Assembly: GCA_014905825.1 (NCBI GenBank) | Contig: JACGCN010000008.1 | Coordinates: 1,488,001-1,552,000, forward strand | Direction of reading: 5' to 3' | Source of the DNA: Lyophyllum atratum | Taxonomy: Eukaryota > Basidiomycota > Agaricomycetes > Agaricales > Lyophyllaceae | Length of the DNA: 64,000 nucleotides | In this document: positions 1 to 11,859 of the stretch, one piece after another | Position numbering within the stretch: the first letter of the stretch is position 1 | Layout of the letters: each line of letters begins with the position of its first letter | The notes under the pieces: generated by a model | Database searches by the model: none | Told to the model about the DNA's origin: nothing | What the model saw: the letters and a program-made list of their open reading frames with translations, nothing else | Translations under genes and position numbers: made by a program

Positions 1-693
1 ATTGCTTTTGAGGCTCACAGACTGATAGGATTCCGGGCCATGGCACAACAGATCGTCTTCCCAAAAGCCGGCATGACCGGCTACTCCATCCCTTAACTTT
101 TAGAAGTCGTGGCACCTATAGCTATGATAGGCTCCCGAAGTTCAACTTTCCGTGTGCGCCAGCGGCACTGATCGAGCGCTGTGTTTGATGGAGCGGCCAC
201 CGCCTGCCGCCTGCTCGAAGCCGCCGAGACATAATATCGCCGACAGGTGATCTATATTCCTTCAGATTGTTGTTCTGCGCTACTCGTCGTAGATGCTCCA
301 AGGTCTCAACTCTTGAGGTCTCTTGTGTAACACGCTCTCATTGTTTAAATAGCTTGTACCAATGTCATCAAACCAAGTTCACAACGATGCCTTACATGTA
401 ACCATGTGATTCATGAACGTTTGAACCTCCGTTGCCGCGCTTGTCTGTCTGCCGTTGTTGTCAAGTGTCCCATCTGCCAACGTGAGCGTTGCTCCTATTT
501 TTAGCCTTGGCAAAGTTGACGCTTTTTATTCTCTTGTTCCTTCCATCGCCGGAGCACAGCGTGCCCTGCTCCCTCCCCGCTCTCCATTTCTCTCCGTTCT
601 TGTCCTTGTCTTGCTTTTTGTTATATATCCCTCGAAGGGACTATCTCATTCCTCTCCCATATCTTCGTTCACAACAAGTTCAAGTTGCTGACT
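1..693. other. Intergenic region upstream of the secreted-protein gene
   Basis: No convincing coding exon is visible. Short open frames between 455 and 782 overlap a pyrimidine-rich stretch and have low-complexity translations, so I treat them as noise. The last part is the likely promoter of the gene starting at 694. A TATA-like sequence lies at 621-630, and the 540-630 stretch is rich in CT, as is common upstream of fungal start sites. Confidence 0.5.
621..630 (+). promoter_or_regulatory. TATA-like element before the secreted-protein gene
   Basis: The sequence TTATATATCC lies about 65 bp upstream of the start codon at 694, directly after a long CT-rich stretch. This is a reasonable spacing for a fungal core promoter. 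It is an inference from sequence and position only. Confidence 0.35.
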
Positions 694-1386
694 ATGCGCT
701 GCGCGCTCAAGAACGTCCTTCTTCTCTGCTTCCTTTCGTCAGCGATCGGTCTGGCATCTGCGGTGAACTGCACGCCCACTGACGACGACGGCACTCCCCT
801 CACTTCATCGAAAGATGCGGGAGACTTCGTCACATGTGTGTACAGCGGAGCGGGAGCATGTACCTATTTCCCATCTGTATGTTTCGCTTCTCATTCGACT
901 AGATGCATTGAGAGCTAATGAACTCCTAGGATGGCTCCTTCTCGTCTGGGTCAAGCGCATGCCCACCAGGTCTACCCCAGGGTGCTGGTGGTGGCGGCGA
1001 CCCGTACGTCCTTTACTTTCAGAAGCCCGTCCACAACTAACAGCCGTCTTTTCAGAGCGACCACCACGCCAGTCCCACCACCGGCGACGCCTACGCCTCC
1101 GCCTCCACCCCCAGTAACCACACCGCCTCCCCCACCTCCAGCAACCACACCACCGCCGCCGCCGCCGCCGCCAGCGACTACGACGTCTACTCCTGTTAGT
1201 GATGTCCCATCCATAACCCCGACGACCCTGGTCACGATCACAACTCCTACGACCTCGGCGACCGCTACTGGTACAAATTCCGCTGCTGCACCCCCACCAT
1301 CAAACGCTGCACTGCCTCGCGGCGGTAATGGCGCCTTGGCTGTGATGGGTTTGGCAGGAGTGGTTGCGGGAATCAATCTCCTCTAA
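694..1386 (+). CDS. Secreted proline/threonine-rich, probably GPI-anchored protein
   Basis: Three exons are read: 694-876, 930-1003 and 1056-1386, with introns of 53 and 52 bp, giving 195 residues. The N-terminus is a clear signal peptide (hydrophobic, about residues 6-23, ending in SAV). A short cysteine-containing head of about 65 residues follows, with Cys in the contexts VNCTP, VTCVYS, GACTY and SACPP. The middle is a low-complexity stalk of proline runs alternating with Thr/Ser. The C-terminus is hydrophobic and preceded by small residues (RGGNGALAVMGLAGVVAGIN), as expected for a GPI-attachment signal. It is probably a cell-wall or plasma-membrane surface protein; many Agaricomycetes carry such proteins, with no known enzymatic role. 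The coding frame over the proline tract has a GGX-rich antisense shadow that is not a gene. The start is the first ATG before the signal peptide. Confidence 0.8.
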
Positions 1387-2432
1387 GCAACGGCACTGGG
1401 TTGTTGATCTTTAGGCATCGGACATATGTGCCTCAGTTCGAAGTCACTGTGCGGGAGGAGGAAGGTGTTTGGTCGGGGGGCTTCTGGATGTTGGCTAACA
1501 AGGTTTTTGAGAAGGAGGACTATCATGCGAAGGCTTGTACGGAAGGACTGTTACTGTTATTGCTTACAAGTTACATAGGACTATGGAATTCAGGCAGTCT
1601 TGACTCTACCGTGTTGGATTGCGGAGGGTACCTCTGAAATATCCAACCTGTTATGACTGGGAGATGCTCGTAGTTCAAGGAATGGTGAGTCGTTGATTGT
1701 ACTTAACCCTACTGGGTTTCGATGGAGAGATACAAGTTGTGATACCATTATATCGACTGGAAGGCACGAAGGAAATGTACTACTGATGGCAAGTAGGTAG
1801 GTACATGGGACTTGGACTAAGCCAACTGCCTTGTCTATGTTACCAAGAGATTGCGCAACTAGTAAGAGCCCAAGCGGCACGGAAGCAGATCTGAGCTGGG
1901 AAGAGGCACGTGACTGTTTACATGAAGTGATATTTTTAACCTCCAGGGCCCACTGGCACATCCTCTGTTGAGCGTTGAACTTGACGTAGACCAAGAAGCG
2001 GCCAACACTCTCCGTCTATGGGGTTATCATTATTAAGTGGCTATCCAACTCTTCGGGCTCAAATATCCGCAGTCTAGGTGCCTCAGCGGGATTCAGGGGC
2101 TTTCGAACAAGGATTCCGTCCAAACGTCAGGCTGCCACTAGCGATACCTGATGATTTTTGCCCTGTCTCCAAGGGTGTATCGACGACCTTCTATGCCAAA
2201 GCTTCTACCACAGCCCATTTGTAACGCATGGACGTTTCGCATATGACGCCTGTCGGCACAATGAGGCTGTTCTCGATGATAGTTTTGTGCCAAGAGGATT
2301 TTCCACAGCAATTTACGCTATACGGCCTAGAGTCGCAGTCGCTTCCCACCCTGTTAAATTCTGTTATAAATCTCAGTCCTTCGGAATGAGGTATTATCTT
2401 GGAATTGAAAGCCACACCAATCATCATCAGCG
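1387..2432. other. Intergenic region, no gene recognised
   Basis: Open frames on both strands (for example a 134-codon frame on the minus strand, 1590-1994) lack recognisable domains, start context or splice partners. The 3' part must contain the promoter and 5' UTR of the PH-CNH gene starting near 2433. I saw no DH (RhoGEF catalytic) domain upstream in any frame. Confidence 0.45.
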
Positions 2433-4574
2433 ATGTCGAATCTTAAACCGTCATTTTTCCATGATCGACTTGTCTTCAAGAAATCGGAAGATCATGTAGT
2501 ATGTTCATGTTTCGTTTTCACCAAATCTTTTGTGTCTCATGCTGATAATATTGCGCTAGGATTTGAAGCTCCTGGACAATGCTAGAACTCTAACTCATTC
2601 TGGGAAGTTATATACTCGGCCTGAGGCCGGCGCCCAGGCCCTTGTGCTGCTATTTGACCACTACTGTAAGGGCTAGCCTTCCTTCGCCCTCGTATGTAAG
2701 ATGGCTAAATTGTGCTTACAGTGGTGATAACTCAACCAGAAACTTACCACGTGAAGCGTCGAGTATGTTGGTTGCTTCTACGGCAAACACATGATTGACT
2801 TATCGCATTATCTAGCCTATCCTCCTCGACCTTGTCACAATTATTAATTCCTCGGATCCACAAGTGTCAGCATCCAAAGGCAGCAGCAAAGGATTTCTTC
2901 GTAGCCTGATGCGGAAGCCTGAATCAAGCAAGACAGGAAATACCTCTGATACGTTTTTCCCTCTGACCCTCGGTCATGCTGGAAGGGAAATCATCCTGTA
3001 CGCGGAGTCGTCCATAATACGCGCGGAGTGGACACGCAGAATCGAAGGAGCACTGGAGATGCGCCGCATCCATCGCGAGACCGATCAGGTATTCCAGGTC
3101 CGCACGCTGAATTCGAAGACGTTCTCGGCCGCTTCGTCACCGCATGAAAAGTCGGCACTCACAAACCAAGATCCAACATTGACGGGCGACGTTACCTGTT
3201 CTGCACTGTTGAGTGGGTCATTGGACTTTATTTCCTGACCCAGTTACTGACCTCGACCAGCGTCTCCTAGTAGAGATGCTCTTGTTGCTATAGGATGTGC
3301 TGAGGGAGTGTGGATTGGGCAACGCGATTATCCTAAGTGTACGTTTCGGCATGTCAGACATCGCGCATTTTCGTTTAATAATCGAGCAGCTTACCGTCGC
3401 GTCTTGAACCTCAAGGGGGTGACCCAATGCGCTGTGCTAGAAAATTTCAACGTTTTCCTTGTGCTAGCCGACAAGGTAGGTTCGGAGACACTGTTGCATA
3501 CTTGGCCTGACATTATTACGTTGAAGTCGCTGTGGGGGTTCCATATTGACGCCCTTGTGGTGGTCGGCATGTCTCCCGAGATTCAGGTCAACCAAGTGCC
3601 CCACAAGGTTAACGGAAACGTCGACGTAGAATACTTTACCGTGGGCCGCCAACTCGGCCGCACCTTTCTCCTGTACATGAAAAAGAAAGGGGTATGTCGC
3701 TTTACATTCCTGCCATTGGGCAAAGACTTACCGTCTTTCAAAGTGGGATAGTGTCTACCGGATTCTAGAGCCCGTCCCTGCCAACATCAAGCGCGACCCG
3801 AATGCCAAACCTGGACCTGGTCCCCCTGTCAACACGGACTGGTTTCGAAAGTACAGAGAGTACTTCGCCATGCAGAAGACCTTTGGTGGCATTCTTTTTG
3901 GGATGAAGCCTCACCTTTCTGCTGCAATCCTGTGCACCAAGGGGGTCGAGTTGGTAGAATTGTCTGAGTGTGTGGCTAGCGTCTTTCTATGTCCTACGTT
4001 TCGACTGACACGCTGTGTTCTCTTAGTATGAGCAGTACAACGGTTCCCGTGATGGACAAAGCGCCTTCGGAGCTAGTCAAGCGCTGCAAAGATCGTCGTC
4101 CCGTAGGCCTCTTTAAAGCTACAGAAAGCGAATTTCTACTGTGTTACGATGGTACGCTTGTGCCTGGATGATGTTCATTGATGCTCATTTTGACTAGATT
4201 TCGGTCTCTACATTGACAAAGAGGGGAAGGCCAGTACTCGGTCGGCTCCCATAGTAGAATGGGAAGGAACCGCCGAATCCGCTGCGCTGCATCAGCCTTA
4301 CGTCTTCATTTTCAACACCTCTTTCATCGAGATTCATGAAATAACCACGGGACGCCTTGTACAGATTATCCCCGGTACTCGGGTGCGATGTCTCTTGGAT
4401 GGGCTACAAGTGGATACTGGTCCAGATGAGGAAGGCCAGGGAAGGATTCATGTTGTAATGGATGAAGAAGAAACGGCGTCACGCGGGGGAGGAGAAAATC
4501 AAGGTCACAAGGTCGCTTGGCAGAGGGTGATCGAACTTGTGCCGTCCGATGTATCATTGGATCTTACTGTGTAA
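2433..4574 (+). CDS. PH-CNH domain protein (RhoGEF C-terminal half, no DH domain)
   Basis: Ten exons join in frame: 2433-2498, 2560-2665, 2722-2762, 2816-3212, 3261-3338, 3390-3475, 3527-3691, 3744-3967, 4027-4151 and 4198-4574. They give about 554 residues. The first ~190 residues resemble the linker and PH domain that follow the DH domain in Rom2/Tus1-type Rho1 exchange factors (LVFK..., LLDNARTL, LVLLFDHYLVITQPE, then EWTRRIEGAL). The rest is a citron-homology (CNH) domain, with the usual blocks AIGCAEGVWIG, VFLVLADK, GVELVELS, FLLCYDDFG and IVEWEG. CNH domains form propellers that bind small GTPases and membranes. Without a DH domain the protein should not catalyse nucleotide exchange, so a regulatory or decoy role is inferred. 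A paralogue lies at 7236-9392, with a kinase gene between. The stop could be slightly further on if GTAAGT at 4572 is a donor site. Confidence 0.75.
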
Positions 4575-5327
4575 GTAGTCGGGTGTACACTTGAATAGCA
4601 CTTCGACTGTCAACACAGATAGTACAAGTAGGTTGGTATCATCGGATTTGCCTTTGTCTGTAATTTATATCCAATGAACAGTCAACCTATTATAAACATT
4701 CGTCAGGTCTTTTTGCAACCGCCATCCATTTGGACTTCGACTCACTTCTTGGATACTGGATCACGATTCTGAGCGCAAACATTGCCATCGTGCCTGTTTC
4801 AAGTTTAGCCACCATTCCTACATTTCGGTAGCACCTACTCAAGTACCTATTGAGACTTCTGTTACTTCCTGCTATACCTATAGAGTATATAGGGAGTCTA
4901 TATTATTACTGTATATACTGTATCCGTTTGCCCTCCAAGTATAGTGAGGACATACGTGAATCTAATCTTATCTTTGATTGATTGCGATCCACTGAGGCGA
5001 TTTTTGGAGCATCACTACTGAGTGGCGGATTTCGTAGTCAGTCATAAAACTGGTCATCCCAAAACCACAAGGACCTCCAAAGACCCTCACACGACCGGGT
5101 TTACCCTGACAACCCTTGACATCGACATGGCAGTGCTCGGCTTCGGTTTGTTTCACCATAAGTACCTAATTATACCCATCAACCCTGCCCTGCATCTATA
5201 GGAAAATCTGCAGAAAAATGGAGTTGCGTAGCCAATCCCAGTTTGGTCCATTGAGCGCATCCTTCCTTATTCAACTGCCCTCCCCAGAGTCCCCAACCCG
5301 TCATCAGATCATTGAATCAACACGTTA
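4575..5327. other. Intergenic region with an AT-rich patch
   Basis: No exon was recognised. An AT-rich segment around 4870-4925 contains several TATA/TATAC steps, and the region probably holds the 3' end of the upstream gene and the promoter of the kinase gene. A 63-codon minus-strand frame (4968-5159) has no recognisable features. Confidence 0.45.
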
Positions 5328-7003
5328 ATGGAATGGACAGTCAAACAAGCAGCTGCCCAGGATCACACGCGTCCAACTTCCCTGGGCGACATTGTCACGA
5401 CTTCAAGCCCCAACGACAGTATTATTGCCCGACTTGAGAGTATTTTTCAGGAAATAGACCAGTACAAGGCGCTATTGGCACGGCGTGGTGAAGAGGCGCA
5501 GACCCTTCTTAACACATTCCAGGCTGTATGGTTCTTTAACTTCTTTTCTTGACATCGCGACCGACTGTTGACTTTTATCCAGCTACTGGACGAAGATGCT
5601 GTTGAAGCTCCTTTTAGGCGGAGCCTCGTTGTCGCTATGAGGAGATTATCGAAGAACGCAAATCTATATCCCCAGGGATTTGAAATTGCAAGCATAGAGT
5701 CATACGGCGACGACCCAGTAGCAGGAGGAGGGTATGCAGATATTTACAAGGGGCGGTTGCAGGGAGAAACTGTATGTCTGAAGACCATCAGAATATACGA
5801 GCCTCACCAAGTCGATCACCTCATCAAGGTATTATCTGCATGTCATTAACTTGGTTGCGTTTTAATCTCTGGATACCCAGAAGTATTCTCGAGAAGCAAT
5901 TTTATGGCGTCAGCTCTCGCATCCCAACCTCCTCCCATTCTTCGGATTCACTCGACTTCGGTCCCGGCTAGCTTTCGTCTCGCCGTGGGCGGGAAATGGG
6001 CATGTCATCAACTTCTTGGAAGAAAATCCGAATGTGGACCGTATTCTTCTTGTAAGAGTTAAACCCTGTCTTCTTTAGCATAGAACTCATTTCCGAACAA
6101 CAGTGTCTAGATACAGCGGCGGGCGTTAGCTACCTTCACGAAAACAACGTTATACATGGCGATTTGAAAGCTGTGAGATTTCTACTATTTTGGCTCTTAG
6201 TTACCTATCTAATGCTCGAAAATGTCCCAGACGAACGTTCTAGTTGATGGGTCGGGAAGAGCGGCCCTTGCTGACTTCGGCCTTTCAGCCGTCACGGATT
6301 CTCAAATTCTACACTGGACCTCCCATTCTCCAGCAGCGTCAAGGGGAGGCACCGCGCGATGGCAGGCTCCAGAGTTACACGAGGGTGATGGTGAATCAGT
6401 CAGTCACAATACCCCAGCAAGCGACATATATGCCTGGGGCTGTGTATGCTACGAGGTATGGTCCACTCCTGCATGCTACTTGCAAGACTGACGGTCCTGT
6501 AGATTTTCACAGGACGCATACCCTTCTATAAATGGAATCGTGACGGAGCTGTCATTTCTCAAATCAAACTTGGCACACGCCCTTCACAACCTTCTAGGTC
6601 GGAACTGGCCTGGACTGAGTGGGGCCTCACTGATAGGATATGGGATCTTATCATCGAATGTTGGAAGCACCATCCCGATGAACGTCCAGATATATCGACC
6701 ATCATCGAGCGACTTGTCCAGGATAGACAAGTCGATCCAAGGCCGCCTGGACAGTGGACGGGATCTACTACCCGATTTCGGCGTAGGAGCTACCAACAAC
6801 CCGACCAAGAAGCAGTCAAAAGTCTTCTTTCACGTCAGTCGCAGTCGGACACGCCAGAAAGAGCTGCTACTCATCCTCCTTTTCTAGGCGTGCTCCCTTC
6901 GAATTTGGAACTTGTAGCCTGTGAATGTGCTTTTGCCTCCCCATCAAGCAACGTGAGGAACAGCAATGTCGCGAGAAGGTCTTCAACTTCCCACAAACAA
7001 TAA
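5328..7003 (+). CDS. Protein kinase, TKL-like Ser/Thr kinase with N-terminal helical region
   Basis: Six exons, all phase 0, join without interruption: 5328-5525, 5583-5828, 5881-6051, 6104-6172, 6231-6455 and 6503-7003. The product is 469 residues. After a ~70-residue helical lead comes a complete kinase domain. It shows the glycine loop GGGYADIYKG (near residue 115), the ATP-binding lysine in VCLKTI, the catalytic loop HGDLKATNVL, the metal-binding DFG in LADFGLS, the APE motif as WQAPEL, and the DxxxxG helix in ASDIYAWGC. HRD is replaced by HGD, but the catalytic Asp is kept, so activity is likely. The C-terminal ~110 residues are Ser/Gln/Arg-rich and probably disordered. Such receptor-less kinases are strongly expanded in Agaricomycetes; the substrate is unknown. 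The next gene begins within about 230 bp. Confidence 0.85.
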
Positions 7004-7235
7004 AGCTGTATCACATAACTCACGAGTATAGGCTTTAGGAGTACCATCGCTCAGGCCACGAAAGTTGATAAAACTAACACTGTCACGCCCAGCCGATTGG
7101 TGCAGGAATTGTTGCCTACATGTACTTCGAACGTCGAGGACTTCAGCAGCCTTGCTCCCAGGTCGGGAGGATTTGTGCGCTTCTTGGAACTCTACACTCT
7201 TGCAACGACAGAACTGACTCAAATATTCTCAACAG

Positions 7236-9392
7236 GAGGAGGAGCCTCACAGTGTTCCCGGCAACCGATCCTTACTCCATTTCTCCAAGTTATTCCATAT
7301 ACCTGGTAGCGGACTTGAATGGACGGGCCGAAGCGACCTTGTCGTCGTCCTCTCTCGTCATTACAGTAAGTCGCAGAGGATATCAAGATTCTTCGGCCAT
7401 TGTATTGATACATTTTCTCAGTGTTGGTCGCTCAGAAGCTTCAGACAGGTAGTGACGATAATTTATACAATCCTTTTGGGAGGGTGCGTCGGCACTGCTA
7501 TCTTTCCGAGTCGGCTCATCGTAAATATACTGATTAACCACTGTTTCTAAAGCCTATTCCTCTTGATCTCGTCACTCTAGCCAGTTCTACTGATACGCCG
7601 ACTAAACTGCCTCGTAAATTCTTCCCGGACGCTCCTGTGCTTGAAGGTTCTCCGCATACTACCGATATGTATTCCCTCACATTCCGCTGTGATGGTAAGC
7701 GCCCTCACCAACTCATGCTCTATGCCGACTCTATCGCTGCCCGCAACGATTGGAAGTTGAAGTGGGAGAATCTGAAGGCTTATCGCCAGTCAATCAACCA
7801 AATGTCAAAGAAATTCTTCAAGATGAAGCCTTTGACTCCTGACACGTTGTTTATACCAGCAGCGATAACCATTGATAAGTCTTACTATTACTACGATAGA
7901 GATCGGACCCTCGCAGGCAAGGTGACGTGCTCTGTGCCGTTGGGTGAGTGAGTTTGTGACGAAGGCTGGCCCTCATCTAAAGCTGATTATTAGCTACTTG
8001 GGATGGCCGTCATTTTGTGGCCGTGGGTTGTGAGGAGGGTGTTTGGATTGGATACAAGAATGTCGGAAGCTGTAAGTGTACACCCTAGCGCGAAGTAACA
8101 TGGATACTCAAGTCTCATATTAACAGTTATGCGTCGTGTTCTTGATTTGAAGGTGGTAACAAAGTTGGGAGTGGTGGAAGACTCTGAGATATGTCTTGTT
8201 CTAGCGGACAAAGTGGGTATATTCTACTATTTATTGTGACAGCAAGACTTCCTGATCATCGGACTGGCAGTCACTCTACGCATATCGCATCGAGGATCTC
8301 GCTCCCTCGAGAACCTTGGACAGGGCGCTTATCACCTCCAATCAGTTGGAAGCTCCGCACAAAAATATCATGTTCTTCAGTGTGCTTAATCTGGGTGGTG
8401 GACGGACATTCATCGTTTATACATGTAAAGACGGGGTATGCCATATTTCTTTACGCTGTTCAGCTCCCAACCTCATGATATCTCAGCCACACAGCATCCT
8501 TCAAGTGTTCTTACCTGAGATCGATGAAGACAACGAAATGTGGCATCTCACGATGCGATCTAGACGTCTTCTGAAGAAACCCTGGTTTCGTCGCTATCGA
8601 AAACTTTTCCTACCAGACGAAGCAATTGATATCATCGCCCTGAATACGCGGATCGCAATCCTTTTCGCGCATGGCGGGATTGGAATCACTGACCATGACT
8701 TATCGGAGTGAGTGCTGGGTGCCCGAAACTACGCAATTCTGAAGTCCCCCTTCTGTTCCAGTATAGGGCTCATGACCATACCTCTATATCAGCATATACA
8801 GCCAAACCTAGACCACCGACTGGGCCTAAGTCGGCCAGTGTGTCTTGTTGCATCAAAGCAGGACGAGTTTCTCGTGTGTTATGATGGTAAATTCCTATCA
8901 GGTGGCTACATAGTATGGACTAATTTCATTCTCTGCACAGATTTTGGCATGTACATGGACATTCAAGGAACTCAACCCACCACCGTTGAATGGGAGGGAA
9001 TCGCCGAGCGTGTTGCGATCCATTATCCTTATATCTTGGTGTTCAACAGCTGCTTTATCGAAGTTCGTCACCTTGAAGGGGGTCGTCTTGTCCAAATTAT
9101 CAAGGGCAGCGATATACGGTGTATCTGGGACGGACGAGGAGTTCGCGGTAACGTTGCAGCATTGGCAAAGTTCGACGCGGAAGCACAGATCCATGCTGTC
9201 ATGGATAATACAGTAAGGTCATCACCGAACGCGACAACGATGGGCGGTCTTGCAACGCAGACCGTGGTGGAGGTGATATTGAACAATCCCTGTTCATCGC
9301 CCTATGGAATCCCCGGTTTCAACCTCGAGCTCGACCCCCGTCGAGACCTCTCCTGTCGGCTAAGTTCAAGTCTCATCCCACAGTACCTATAA
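7236..9392 (+). CDS. Second PH-CNH domain protein; first exon not resolved
   Basis: Nine exons join in frame from 7236: 7236-7365, 7422-7483, 7553-7943, 7994-8071, 8127-8212, 8271-8435, 8487-8707, 8762-8886 and 8941-9392. They encode about 569 residues. The order matches the gene at 2433: a PH-like part (KLFHIPGSGLEW, VVVLSRHYMLVAQK, PIPLDLVTL), then a CNH domain (AVGCEEGVWIGYK, RRVLDLKVVTKLGV, FLVCYDDFGMYMD, VEWEGIAERVA). No DH domain is present. A stop codon lies in frame at 7215-7217, just before the first exon I can place, so a short 5' exon must supply the ATG; a candidate begins at 7120. The product is probably a GTPase-binding regulatory protein by analogy with the CNH parts of Rho exchange factors. 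It is a divergent paralogue of the first copy, and the two flank the kinase gene. Confidence 0.7.
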
Positions 9393-9659
9393 TTCCACTC
9401 ACTTCTAGTCACCCGATGACCTATCCATACGTGCTTATAATGTATCCCTACTTTCATACCCAATACTCAGTCATTACATGTCGTATACCTGTTTTTACTT
9501 ATATATTTATGTAAAAATGTTCGATGAATCCTGCAGGAGATAGCGCAGATGGTTGTTACAAAATATTGCTACAAGAAACGATGCCCTACGACAGGTCCAT
9601 CCCAAGAAACCATGAAAGCATTTAGAAAGCCGTTATCATACGAAACAGCACTTGCAAAA

Positions 9660-11629
9660 TCATTCTTTCGATATCGACCCGGTCAGGCGTTCTCGGATAA
9701 CCTGAGCGACGGTTGGTCCATGCACCGGAATGGACACTGGAAGCATTGAAGGAGTTCAAATCCGCAACATACAAGGACGTGGGGGGACAACTCACGTCCA
9801 TGGAAGTCATCGGAGTAATTAACTCCCTAGATCCCAGGATGTCAGATGTGCGATGAGGAGAGAGGGTAACTGTACATACATCGAAATCTTTGCCCTTCGG
9901 GGATGTGATGAGCGTATCGTTCCATACAGCGTAATGCTTTACAGATGTCAGCAGGGGAAGGGGGATGTCGGCATCTAGAACACGCACCTTGCGGGCCAAG
10001 CTCCTCGCAAGGATTTCGTAATCATATAGGTAACCTAAAAACGACAGGTTGAATAAGAGAGATATCGTGTCGGCATCCCATGCACTTACCACCGGGTGCA
10101 AAGATTTCGATGACGGTTGACCGTGCCGAAGGGGGCATCCATAGTTGATGCTGGAAGAAGGAAGTTAGCGCGTGAATGAATGGTAAACACGACGGAAGCT
10201 TACTGTTAAGCCATTACCATGAACACCAACCAGAATCTATCAGGTCCAATAATTGATCATCGAGATGAGCCTGGACGTATATAAAGGCAAAAACGGACCG
10301 TAGACCTTGCCATGACTTCTATCTGCTGTTCCAAAGTCATCTTCTCCATTTGGACAACATTTACCTGGCAAATACCACCCCACTCCAATTCTTTCAGCGC
10401 TTTGACCAAATCCTCATGGTCAGGTTCTGCTAGTCGCCGACCTCCGCCTTGCCTCACCATATAGGTGACTGATGGCAGATCCGAGGCGGCCGAAGGAGGG
10501 GCCACGACAACGCCGCGTTTGTCGACGTGAGGGAGATAGCCAAGGACATTCTGTATCGCGGTTCGTCTGATGGGTTCCCAGAAGGTGCTGGAGACATTGA
10601 CAGACATAGTCGAGGATATCATTTTATACCACGAGCCATACAGGTGACTAAACACAGTAGATGTCAGGAACGATGAGTTGGAGAGTATAGACACTTGGCC
10701 GTACTGAGAGCGAGCCGCTTCACGAGATATTATCATTGCGCGCTCAAACACTACTGTCTTATCAAGAACGGCCAAGTCGTCCCAGTAGTCGAATTTTTCG
10801 ATGCTAGTCGAAGGGAAAGTGGCTCTCATAAGACGCGCGTTAATTCCCGGAATATCCCTCCATTCGTTGCCATAGACGTGCTGACCTGAAGTATTGAGTC
10901 CAATGCCGAAATGCGTCCAATCAGGCTCTTACCGGTAGCAAGACACGAGACGGGAATGGCGGGACAGTCTTTTCCTTCAAGTAACCCGGGAGCGCAGAAT
11001 ACACACGCCATGCTCCAAATATAATCTCGCCCCACCAATGGTAGAAGTGCTTGGGGGCATCAGTTAGCGGCCACAGTGTTTGAAGGCTGAGGACATACGT
11101 TCATGAATTGCTCAGTGTCGTATAGAATCAAAGAAAATCCCTCGACAACCAGTGCCATGCCGCCGAGCAGCTCTTTTGCCTCAGCAGGCGTGATGAATCG
11201 TAATTCCTGCCAGGTGAGAATATAAGCCTCGAGTCAAAATCATCAGCCCAGGAGCACAACCCGAAATCATACTTTGTCCGTGGGTTCCAGGTCATGCCCG
11301 GCCCCCATATCCAACGGGCGCGCAATCATATTGTTTCTCGAAGGAAAAGTTGAGACATCTGAGGTAACAATGTAGAACGTGCCCTTTCTAAGGTATAGCC
11401 TATCAAGGAGGCTATAGCCGTTGACCACCTCGCCACCAGGTATAGTCGTCTCAATTGAGGTTGACGTTATGTCCTTATGTCGTTGCTTTGGAGGTGAGGC
11501 ATCGTGGATGTCCTCGTTCGCTGATCCCGGACTCCTCTCGGTGCCTACAAGGCCTGTGCTGGTGCTAAGGTGATAAAGACCGATGAGCAAGAGGCCGAGC
11601 ACGATGAAGTAGGGGAGATTGCGGCGCAT
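9660..11629 (-). CDS. Glycosyltransferase, GT61/DUF563-type, Golgi type II membrane protein
   Basis: Ten exons on the minus strand join in frame: 11273-11629, 11100-11206, 10933-11049, 10299-10880, 10204-10236, 10090-10150, 9988-10034, 9880-9936, 9796-9826 and 9660-9736. The second exon's limits may be off by a base. The product is 489 residues. I start at 11629 because it places a single membrane anchor (YFIVLGLLLIGLYHL) right after a short basic N-terminus, the type II topology of Golgi glycosyltransferases. Family blocks include YHWWGEI near residue 160, GVHGNGLT, a WMPP segment, TVIEIF, HYAVWNDT and a final PTVAQVIRERL. GT61 enzymes transfer xylose, GlcNAc or similar sugars to glycans; which sugar and acceptor are used here cannot be read. 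It is divergent from the MYND-SET gene, with 230 bp between the start codons. Confidence 0.8.
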
Positions 11630-11859
11630 TGGTGGGATTTTTACCCCGACCGACGCTGCCCGTAAAATGCAAACGAGGCTCACTTTACGAACTCGGATAG
11701 AACGCCGAAATACTTGACAGATGACGTTGACAAGGATGGGAAATTGCCATGTGAGGCCTAGGGCTTCGCCGTGTTGCTTTCTGGTGTTCTTGACAAGCCG
11801 GACCAAGCAGGTACCAACACCCTCCTCTCGTCTGTCGTCGCGACCACCGCGCCGCTTGG

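Noticed and set aside
972..1376. Gly/Val-rich minus-strand frame opposite the secreted protein
   Set aside because: It is the antisense shadow of the Pro/Thr codon repeats in the plus-strand gene.
1590..1994. 134-codon minus-strand frame as a gene
   Set aside because: It has no domain, no splice partner and no coding-like composition.
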